A DNA stretch of 5,664 nt from Gemmatimonadota bacterium (GTDB lineage: Bacteria; Gemmatimonadota; Gemmatimonadetes; Gemmatimonadales; Gemmatimonadaceae). This document shows positions 1-5,664 of this stretch, one piece after another. Location: assembly GCA_028287225.1 (NCBI GenBank), contig JAQBPZ010000338.1:1-5664 (forward strand). Direction: 5' to 3'. The stretch's first letter is position 1. Each line of letters starts with the position of its first letter. The position numbers and the translations under genes are program-made. The notes under the pieces are model-generated. The model searched no databases and had not been told where the DNA came from. It worked only from the letters and a program-made list of their open reading frames with translations.

Positions 1-3000
1 GCCGAAGCGGCGCATCGCGCGCGCGCGGCGGACGAGGCGTTGTTTCGCGCCCTGACCGAACGCTCCGTGGAATTCGTCTCCATCGTGAGCGACGCCGGCG
101 ACTTCAACTACCTCAGCCCCTCCGCGGAGGCGATCATCGGGTATTCGGCGGACGACCTGCTCGGCACGCCTGCGCTGAAGCTCGTGCACCCGGACGACCA
201 GTCCGCCGTGCAGGCGGTCCTCGCGACGCTGCTGGCCGAGGGGCCCGGTGCGGCCGCCGAGCTCGCGTGTCGCGTGCAGCATCGCGACGGAAGCTGGCGG
301 TGGCTGGAAGGGGGCGCCCGCAACCTGCTGCACGACGAGGCCGTCCGCGGCATCACCACGAATGCCCGCGACGTCACGGCGCGCGTCGACGCGGAGCTGG
401 AGCGGGCGAACAGCGAGGCGCGGTTCCGCCGCTTCGTGGAGACCACGGCGGAGGGCGTGCTGGCCATGGACACGGCCGGGATGATCACCTACGCGAATCC
501 GCGCATGGAATCGCTGCTCGGCAAGCCCACGGACTCCCTGCGCGACCGGACGCTGTTCGACTTCATGCCCGCCCACGAGGCGTTCGCGGCGCGCAGTCAC
601 CTCCTGCAGCGGTGGCACGATCAGGCGATCGAGCTGGAGACGCAGCTCGTGCATCCCGACGGCGGGCTGCTGGACGTCCGCGCCGCGATCAGCCCGATCG
701 CGGACGAGCATGGCGTGGTGACGGGCACCCTCGCCGTGATCACGGACATCACCGAGCGCAGCCGCGCCGACGTCGCGATGGCCGAGGCCCTGCGCGCCGC
801 CGACCTCGACCGCCGGCGGCTGGAGGCCACGCTCGAGGCGATTCCCGTGGGCGTGTGGCTGGCCGACGCGGGCGGGCAGCTCACGCACAGCAACCCCGCG
901 GCGGCGCGGCTCTGGGGCGGCGCGGCACCGCATGCCGCCACCGTGGCGGAGTACGGGCAGTACCGCGGCTGGTCGGCCTCGGGCGCGCCCATCGCGCCGG
1001 ACGACTGGGCCCTCGCGCGCACTCTGCGGACGGGCGAGACGATCGCCAACGAGGTCGTCCAGATCGAGCGGTTCGACGGCCTGCGTGGGTTCGTGCTCAA
1101 CTCCGCGGCGCCGATTCACGACGCCGCCGGAACGCTCACCGGCGGCGTCGTCATCAGCGTGGACATCACCGCCCAGCAGGCGCAGGCCCGGGAGCGCGAG
1201 CGCCTGGTCGCGTCGCTCCAGAACGAGCGCCAGCACCTGGCGAGCATCTTCCAGCACGCGCCCTCGTTCCTGGCGGTCGCGCGCGGACCGGACCATGTGG
1301 TCGAGCGCGTGAACCCGGCATATCAGGCGCTCATCGGCGACCGCGACGTCGTGGGGCTGCCGGTCGCCGAGGCGATGCCCGAGGTCGTGGCGCAGGGGAT
1401 CATGGAGCTGCTGGATCACGTGCGGGAGACAGGGGAAGCCTTCGTCGCGCGGCAGCTCCCGCTGCAGCTCGCACGCGTGCGCGGCGCGCCGATGGAGACC
1501 CGATACGTGGACGTCGTCTATCAGCGCCTCGAGCAGGCCGACGGCGAGCATGCGCTCGTGGCGCACGGCGTGGACGTGACGGAGCAGGTGCTGGCGACCG
1601 AGCGGCTCGTGCGCAGCAAGCAGCGGCTGCATGACCAGTTCGCGAAGCTGCCGGTGCCGACCTACCTCTGGGAGGCGCGCGCGGAGGGGTTCGCGCTCCT
1701 GGAGTGCAACGAGGCGGGCCAGGCGCTGCTGCCGGTGTCCTGCCGGGACGGGAGCGGCACCGCGCTCGGGGACGTCTTTCCGGGCATGGCAGACATCAGC
1801 GACGACATGCGCCGCTGCCTCGCGGACGGGGGCGTGGTGCGGCGCAGCGTGCGGCTCGACCTCGCGCCGCCGCTCGGACGGCGCATGCTGGACCTCACGA
1901 TGGGCCCGCAGCACCCGGACCGCGTGCTCGTCCACGTGATGGACACCACGGAGCGCACGGAGCTCGAGGCCCAGCTCCGGCAGGCGCAGAAGATGGACGC
2001 CGTGGGGCGGCTCGCGGGCGGCGTCGCCCACGACTTCAACAACCTCCTCACGGTGATCGGCGCGCACAGCGCCTTCCTGCTGGAGTCGCTGGATTCGGGC
2101 GACCCGCAGCACGAGGATGCGACGGCCATCCACAAGGCCGCCGTGCGCGCGGCGGGGCTCACGCGCCAGCTGCTCGCCTTCAGCCGGAAGCAGATCCTGA
2201 AGCCGGTGGTCACCGATCTCAATGCCACCGTGGAGGAGACGCGCACGATGCTCGAGCGCCTGCTCGGCGAGGACATCGAGATCGTCACGACCCTCGCGCC
2301 GTCGCTGCCCAGGGTGGTCGCGGACCCGAGCCAGCTGGACCAGGTGGTCGTGAACCTCGCGGTCAATGCGCGCGACGCGATGCCCTCGGGCGGGCGGCTC
2401 ACCCTGCGGACGCGGCTGGTCACGATACCCGAGTCGTCGAGCGCCCCGGGCATCGTGCCGCCGGGCGCGTACGTGGCGCTCTCGGTGACCGACACCGGCA
2501 GCGGCATGTCGCCGGCGGTGCAGGCCCGATTGTTCGAGCCGTTCTTCACCACGAAGGAGCTGGGGAAGGGCACCGGGCTCGGCCTCGCGATGGTGTACGG
2601 CATCGTGAAGCAGTCGGCGGGCTACATCACGGTGGACAGCACGCTGGGGCAGGGCTCCACGTTCGACGTGCTGCTTCCCGCGCTCGTCGCAGGCGAGGAG
2701 GCCGAACAGCTTCAGGAGGCCGAGCGCGCGTCGGCGCGCGGGGTGGAGACGGTGCTGCTCGTGGAAGACGAGCTGTCGGTGCGCGAGGTCGCGAAGCGGG
2801 TGTTGCGGCGGCAGGGGTACGTGGTGCTGGAGGCCGCGAACGGCGAGGCGGCGCTGGAGGTGTCGCGGGCGTTCGCATCCACCATCCACCTCGTGGTCAG
2901 CGATGCGGTGATGCCGGGCATGCGGGGCACGGAGGTGGTGCGCCGGCTTCAGGCCGAGCGGCCCACGCTGCGGGCGCTGTTCATGTCGGGCTATACGGAC

Positions 3001-3108
3001 GACGAGATCGTGCGGCGCGGCATCGTGTCGTCCACCGTTCCCTTCGTGCAGAAGCCCTTCTCACCCGCCGACTTCGCGCGCGCGGTCCGCGAGGCGCTCG
3101 ACGCGTAG
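1..3108 (+). CDS. Multi-PAS hybrid sensor histidine kinase with C-terminal receiver domain (5' partial)
   Basis: A two-component phosphorelay kinase that should autophosphorylate on His and pass phosphate to its own receiver Asp. The frame is open from base 1 (AEAAHRARAADEALFRAL leads straight into a PAS fold), so the gene starts upstream. Residues are counted from the TTG at 40, which is probably not the start. PAS1 is about 1-115 (HPDD, then RDGSWRWLEGG, a PAS_3/PAC pattern). PAS2 is about 127-243, PAS3 about 257-382, PAS4 about 395-517 and PAS5, the most divergent, about 526-645. HisKA follows with H-box GGVAHDFNNLL, His664, of the HPK4/NtrB-like type. HATPase_c has N-box VVNLAVNARDAM (772-776), G1 DTGSG (818-822), F-box LFEPFFTTK (831-839) and G2 GKGTGLGL (842-849). 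The receiver (about 904-1022) has acidic pocket E909/D910, phospho-Asp955, switch Ser983 and Lys1005. All catalytic residues are present, so it looks active. No transmembrane helix or output domain is visible; a cytosolic location, an unknown ligand and a separate downstream partner are inferred. Confidence 0.95.
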   Translation, partial: AEAAHRARAADEALFRALTERSVEFVSIVSDAGDFNYLSPSAEAIIGYSADDLLGTPALKLVHPDDQSAVQAVLATLLAEGPGAAAELACRVQHRDGSWRWLEGGARNLLHDEAVRGITTNARDVTARVDAELERANSEARFRRFVETTAEGVLAMDTAGMITYANPRMESLLGKPTDSLRDRTLFDFMPAHEAFAARSHLLQRWHDQAIELETQLVHPDGGLLDVRAAISPIADEHGVVTGTLAVITDITERSRADVAMAEALRAADLDRRRLEATLEAIPVGVWLADAGGQLTHSNPAAARLWGGAAPHAATVAEYGQYRGWSASGAPIAPDDWALARTLRTGETIANEVVQIERFDGLRGFVLNSAAPIHDAAGTLTGGVVISVDITAQQAQARERERLVASLQNERQHLASIFQHAPSFLAVARGPDHVVERVNPAYQALIGDRDVVGLPVAEAMPEVVAQGIMELLDHVRETGEAFVARQLPLQLARVRGAPMETRYVDVVYQRLEQADGEHALVAHGVDVTEQVLATERLVRSKQRLHDQFAKLPVPTYLWEARAEGFALLECNEAGQALLPVSCRDGSGTALGDVFPGMADISDDMRRCLADGGVVRRSVRLDLAPPLGRRMLDLTMGPQHPDRVLVHVMDTTERTELEAQLRQAQKMDAVGRLAGGVAHDFNNLLTVIGAHSAFLLESLDSGDPQHEDATAIHKAAVRAAGLTRQLLAFSRKQILKPVVTDLNATVEETRTMLERLLGEDIEIVTTLAPSLPRVVADPSQLDQVVVNLAVNARDAMPSGGRLTLRTRLVTIPESSSAPGIVPPGAYVALSVTDTGSGMSPAVQARLFEPFFTTKELGKGTGLGLAMVYGIVKQSAGYITVDSTLGQGSTFDVLLPALVAGEEAEQLQEAERASARGVETVLLVEDELSVREVAKRVLRRQGYVVLEAANGEAALEVSRAFASTIHLVVSDAVMPGMRGTEVVRRLQAERPTLRALFMSGYTDDEIVRRGIVSSTVPFVQKPFSPADFARAVREALDA

Positions 3109-3126
3109 CGACGCGGCACGATGATC

Positions 3127-3180
3127 GTGGATGACAGAGAGGGCACGCGGCGACTGCCGCGTGCCCTCTCTGTCATCCAC
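3127..3180. terminator. Perfect 25-bp inverted repeat, probable bidirectional terminator
   Basis: The left arm (3127-3151) and right arm (3156-3180) are exact reverse complements over 25 bp, enclosing the 4-nt loop GACT (3152-3155). The hairpin starts 18 nt after the kinase stop codon and 8 nt beyond the stop of the opposing SusD-type gene, filling most of the 80-bp gap between the convergent genes. Neither side is followed by a run of T on the outgoing strand, so it is not a classical intrinsic terminator with a U-tract. Long stems without a U-tract are often found between convergent genes in high-GC bacteria. It could instead act mainly as a 3'-end stabiliser against exonucleases, or block antisense read-through. 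The structure is certain; the function is inferred from position. Confidence 0.85.
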
Positions 3181-3188
3181 CGGATGCG

Positions 3189-4634
3189 TCAGGCCTTGCG
3201 GTCCGTGCACCCCTTGAAGTTGGGGTTCGTCAGCTCGTCCGTGGGCACGGGCAGGTTCTTGTCGGTACCGTAGTTTCCACCGCGATAATGCACGCCGGTG
3301 GGGAAGACGGTGTCTTCGGCGCGCTGGTAGAAGCGGACCAGCCGGCGGAGGTCGTTGAGCCGCTGTCCCCGCCCGAAGGTCCAGAAGGCCTTCTCGCGGA
3401 AGTACAGGTTCTCCGCATCGGCGCGGGTCGCGGGCGTCGCCAGCGGGGGAAGCTGCGAGGCCACCGGCTGCTTGCCCGCCGTCACGGGGTTCGTCGCGGG
3501 CGGCAGGTCACCCACCTTGGGCGGCGCGGCGCGCAGCGCGTTGAGGATCGTCATCATCCCCGGCACGTCGTTGGCCTGCAGGCGTGCCTCGGCCTCGATC
3601 AGCCGAGCGTCCAGCCCGTTCGCGAGCGCCACGGGCGACAGCTGCCCGTAGAGCGTCGTGGTGCGGGAGAAGGTGAAGCCGTCCTGCGACTTGGTCGTGT
3701 CGCCCTTCGAGCTGACCGAGTAGGTCACGGGCAGGCGGGGATCCTTCGCGGAGAAGAACGGGATCGCGCCCTTGATCAGGAGGTTGCGGGCATTTCCCTC
3801 GAGGCTGTCGCCGACCGTGTAGCGACGCGCGCTGGCGCCCTGGCCCCAGATCGCGTTGGAGCCGCCGGTGATGGAATGCGTCACGTCGTACGAGTAGCTC
3901 GTGGGCACCAGCGTGGCCGTCACGAGCGCCGCCGCCTCGGGAAACTTGTTGACCCCGATGAGCGCCCGTGCCTTGCCGACGCGCGACGCGCGCGCGATGT
4001 CGACCGCGGCCGCCGTCGTCCCCGGCACCAGCATGAGCGCGGAGTCGAACGACGCGCCGGCGCGGGCGAAGACTTCCGCGACGGAGAGCGGCACGCCCGG
4101 AACGGGCACGTCGCCCGACGCGTCGCTCAGGGGGATGCCGTTGCAGTAGTCCGACGCCATCTGGAGCTCCGCGAAGCCGCGCGTGAAGTACATCTCGGCC
4201 TGCTTCACGCTGTCCGTCGCGACGTACTTCCGGAGCAGCGCCAGCGCCTGGTTGGACGCCGTGCGCGCGCGCGCGAGCTGCCGGAACTGGTCGCGCACCG
4301 ACGAGTTGTCGAGCTTGATGTTGCGCTGGTCCACCTCGTCGTTCTGCACGAAGGTGGAGCTCGTGGACCACTCGTCGGCGAGCAGGCCGCTGAAGAGGAA
4401 CTCCGGCTCCTGGAGGTTGGAGGTGGAGACGGTGGCGGTCCGCAGCCGGGTGAGCGCGCCGTTGTAGACGGCGAGGGCGCCCTCGGTATTCTGCAGCGTC
4501 GCGGGGACGATCAGGTCGGGGTCGACCGCGGTGAGCAGGCTGTCGGTGTTGCAGGCCTGCACGAGCGCGAGCGAGAGCGCGGCGGCGACGAGCGCCGCAG
4601 CGCGCCGGCGCCCGCTGTTGGGAGTGCGTCTCAT
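3189..4634 (-). CDS. SusD/RagB-type nutrient-binding outer-membrane lipoprotein
   Basis: A surface lipoprotein that, in characterised SusCD systems, caps a TonB-dependent SusC channel and captures the oligomeric substrate. The protein is 481 aa, near the usual family size, and complete. The ATG at 4634 gives a clean lipoprotein signal: Arg-rich start, hydrophobic stretch about 12-25, and lipobox V-Q-A-C with lipidated Cys28 (codon 4551-4553). Helical TPR-like repeats typical of SusD run from about 113 to 240 (QLARARTASNQALALLRKY, then AEMYFTRGFAELQMASDYCNG) and recur near 340-370 (DARLIEAEARLQ). The C-terminal family signature is clear at 411-473: YFREKAFWTFGRGQRLNDLR, then VFPTGVHYRGGNYG, then LPVPTDELTNPNF. 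Pro/Ala-rich residues 370-405 form a likely flexible loop before it. It lies 22 bp downstream of the SusC-type gene on the same strand, so it is almost certainly co-transcribed. Nothing visible fixes the substrate: glycan, peptide or other oligomers are all possible. Confidence 0.95.
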   Translation of the reverse strand: MRRTPNSGRRRAAALVAAALSLALVQACNTDSLLTAVDPDLIVPATLQNTEGALAVYNGALTRLRTATVSTSNLQEPEFLFSGLLADEWSTSSTFVQNDEVDQRNIKLDNSSVRDQFRQLARARTASNQALALLRKYVATDSVKQAEMYFTRGFAELQMASDYCNGIPLSDASGDVPVPGVPLSVAEVFARAGASFDSALMLVPGTTAAAVDIARASRVGKARALIGVNKFPEAAALVTATLVPTSYSYDVTHSITGGSNAIWGQGASARRYTVGDSLEGNARNLLIKGAIPFFSAKDPRLPVTYSVSSKGDTTKSQDGFTFSRTTTLYGQLSPVALANGLDARLIEAEARLQANDVPGMMTILNALRAAPPKVGDLPPATNPVTAGKQPVASQLPPLATPATRADAENLYFREKAFWTFGRGQRLNDLRRLVRFYQRAEDTVFPTGVHYRGGNYGTDKNLPVPTDELTNPNFKGCTDRKA

Positions 4635-4656
4635 GTCGATATATCCGGTATGGGCG
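4635..4656 (-). promoter_or_regulatory. Intercistronic gap with weak ribosome binding site for the SusD-type gene
   Basis: These 22 bases separate the SusC-type stop (TGA, 4659-4657) from the SusD-type ATG (4634-4632). On the - strand the only Shine-Dalgarno-like bases are GGAT (4646-4643), 8 nt before the ATG, a partial match to AGGAGG. The rest before the start is AT-rich (an 8-bp GATATATC palindrome at 4638-4645) in an otherwise very GC-rich window, which should keep the start codon unpaired. The gap is too short to suggest an independent promoter, so translation from a shared mRNA, perhaps helped by ribosomes ending on the upstream gene, is the likely arrangement. Confidence 0.45.
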
Positions 4657-5664
4657 TCAGAAGCCGACGTTGAGTCGGAACATGAAGAAGGACGGCGGTC
4701 CGACCGTCTGGAAGTCCTGCGGTGTGCTGCTGGTCTCGCTCGCCGTGAAGTCGGTCTCGGGATCGACGCCGCGGTAGTTGGTCCAGGTCTTCAGGTTGCG
4801 CGCGCTGAACGTGAAGCTCAGGCTGCGCGCGCGGGCGTAGCGCTGCGCCCAGTCGTCCGGGGCCGAGAGCGTCGCCGACACTTCCCGCAGCTTCACGAAT
4901 GAGCCGGGCTGGAAGAAGCCGTCCAGGGTCTTGGAGGGATGGTCGCGCGTGGCGACGACCATCGCCTGCTCCTCCAGCGACGCATCGGGGTTCATGAGGC
5001 CGTTGCAGTTCTGGCGGCTCACGCAGCGGATGCGCTCGGTGTTGTTGTAGTACCGGTTGCCACCGCGGTAGTCGAACAGCCCCTGGATGCGGAGGTGGCG
5101 GTTGAGCAGGTCGACGCCCGGGGTCACGCTCACCGTGTACCGCGGCGAGCTGTAGCCGCGGAAGATGACCGAGTCGCCCACGAACACCTCGTTCAGCGTG
5201 CTGTCGGCGTTGTACGTCAGGATGCCGTCGCCGTTCTTGTCCTTCCAGCCGGTGATCGGCTGCGCCCAGAGCCCGAAGAGCGGATAGCCTTCCACCGCGC
5301 GCGTGATCGTGCCGATCTGCGCCTGGGTGTTGCCGAGGCTGAGCAGCTTGTTGTCGTTGATCGAGCCCAGGACGGACACGTCGAACCCGATGGCCCGGCG
5401 ATCGATGATCTGCCCGGAGAGGGTCATCTCCCAGCCGGTGTTCTCCACCGCGCCGAGGTTCTGGCGGACGGTCCCGGCGGCGCCGTAGGACGGGGGCACG
5501 ATGGCCGAGATCAGCGCGTCCTTCGTGCGCTTGTGGTAGTACGTGAAGTCGAGCGAGCCGCGGTTGTTGAAGAACTTCGTCTCGAAGCCCGTCTCGAACT
5601 CGGTCGTGCGCTCGGGACGCAGGCTGTCGTTGCCGATCGTCGAGTAGATCGCCGTAGGCTGGTC
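4657..5664 (-). CDS. SusC/RagA-type TonB-dependent outer-membrane channel (C-terminal part)
   Basis: The final 335 codons of a TonB-linked beta-barrel importer; family members are about 1000 aa, so signal peptide, carboxypeptidase-like domain, plug and early strands lie off the right edge. The frame is open to base 5664: bases 5500-5664 encode residues such as LRPERTTEFETGFETKFFNN and LDFTYYHKRTKD, the family's typical late-barrel pattern. The GTG at 5499 is therefore internal, not a start. Further signatures are ENTGWEMTLSG, the acidic loop DKNGDG (codons 5224-5241), FRGYSSPRYTVSVTPG, FDYRGGNRYYNNT, FFQPGSFVKLREVSATLS, and FSARNLKTWTNYRGVDPE. The chain ends in LNVGF, a terminal Phe as expected for a BAM-recognised barrel. 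Two cysteines (codons 5023-5025 and 5005-5007) sit in a probable external loop after YYNNT. It is the upstream gene of the pair and its product should form the energised pore under the SusD-type lid. The substrate is unknown. Confidence 0.95.
   Translation of the reverse strand, partial: DQPTAIYSTIGNDSLRPERTTEFETGFETKFFNNRGSLDFTYYHKRTKDALISAIVPPSYGAAGTVRQNLGAVENTGWEMTLSGQIIDRRAIGFDVSVLGSINDNKLLSLGNTQAQIGTITRAVEGYPLFGLWAQPITGWKDKNGDGILTYNADSTLNEVFVGDSVIFRGYSSPRYTVSVTPGVDLLNRHLRIQGLFDYRGGNRYYNNTERIRCVSRQNCNGLMNPDASLEEQAMVVATRDHPSKTLDGFFQPGSFVKLREVSATLSAPDDWAQRYARARSLSFTFSARNLKTWTNYRGVDPETDFTASETSSTPQDFQTVGPPSFFMFRLNVGF

Noticed and set aside
16..27. Alternating (CG)6 tract, possible Z-DNA-forming sequence
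   Set aside because: It is short and simply encodes Arg-Ala repeats of the linker in a GC-rich gene.
40..42. TTG as the start codon of the hybrid kinase
   Set aside because: The frame is open back to base 1 and encodes a helical linker that runs directly into the first PAS fold. No good ribosome binding site precedes the TTG, and a start here would remove part of the PAS N-terminal helix.
267..1634. 455-codon + strand open frame in another frame inside the kinase
   Set aside because: Extremely Arg/Ala/Gly-rich with no domain pattern; the kinase frame over the same bases has unmistakable PAS modules.
40..1980. A light-sensing LOV domain among the PAS modules
   Set aside because: None of the modules has the flavin-binding Cys motif (NCRFLQ-like), so there is no basis for calling a photoreceptor.
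1662..2603. 313-codon - strand open frame opposite the kinase core
   Set aside because: Ser/Arg/Thr-rich shadow of the kinase codons without any recognisable family feature.
1704..3134. 476-codon + strand open frame overlapping the kinase core and part of the terminator
   Set aside because: Low-complexity Arg/Gly/Ala composition and no motif, while the overlapping frame carries the H, N, G1, F, G2 and receiver residues.
4635..4656. AT-rich GATATATC as a separate promoter for the SusD-type gene
   Set aside because: The gap is only 22 bp, with no paired -35/-10 boxes and no Bacteroidota-type -7/-33 elements; operon transcription with the upstream gene is simpler.
3288..4673. 461-codon + strand open frame antisense to the SusD-type gene
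   Set aside because: It is composed mostly of Arg, Gly, Ala, Val and Glu with no recognisable domain, as expected from a GC-rich gene read on the opposite strand. The - strand frame has a lipobox and clear SusD signatures.
5224..5241. DKNGDG loop as an EF-hand or dockerin calcium site in the SusC-type protein
   Set aside because: A D-x-N-G-D-G turn at this point is a common feature of SusC-type barrels. Calcium binding is possible but nothing else of an EF-hand is present.

Overview
This is a GC-rich window (clearly above 60% G+C by eye) that is almost entirely coding. It holds three protein genes in a convergent layout: one large sensor kinase on the + strand and a SusC/SusD-type outer-membrane uptake pair on the - strand. 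A SusC/SusD pair shows a diderm bacterium. Such pairs are best known from Bacteroidota, but the high GC, the Arg/Ala-rich proteins and the form of the SusD C-terminus suit Gemmatimonadota better. That assignment is inference from family knowledge, not from a marker gene.

Left part (1-3108, +): the 3' portion of a multi-PAS hybrid histidine kinase. The frame is open from base 1, so the true start lies off the left edge. About five consecutive PAS-type sensor modules lead into a HisKA dimerisation/phospho-acceptor helix (H-box around His664, counting the TTG codon at 40 as residue 1), a HATPase_c domain with N, G1, F and G2 boxes, and a C-terminal receiver domain with its phospho-Asp at 955. 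There is no transmembrane segment and no DNA-binding domain in the visible part.

Centre (3109-3188): an 80-bp gap between two convergent stop codons. It is filled by a perfect 25-bp inverted repeat with a 4-nt loop, best read as a terminator shared by both strands.

Right part (3189-5664, -): a two-gene operon read right to left. The first gene encodes the C-terminal third or so of a SusC/RagA-type TonB-dependent outer-membrane channel and is cut by the right edge. After a 22-bp gap follows a complete SusD/RagB-type surface lipoprotein. In characterised systems the lipoprotein forms a lid over the TonB-dependent barrel and hands it a glycan, peptide or other oligomer. The substrate here cannot be told because no enzyme gene is visible.

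There are no RNA genes, mobile elements, CRISPR arrays or broken genes. The window looks like ordinary chromosomal sequence. I did not find a convincing undescribed system; the most distinctive non-coding element is the long perfect hairpin between the convergent genes.
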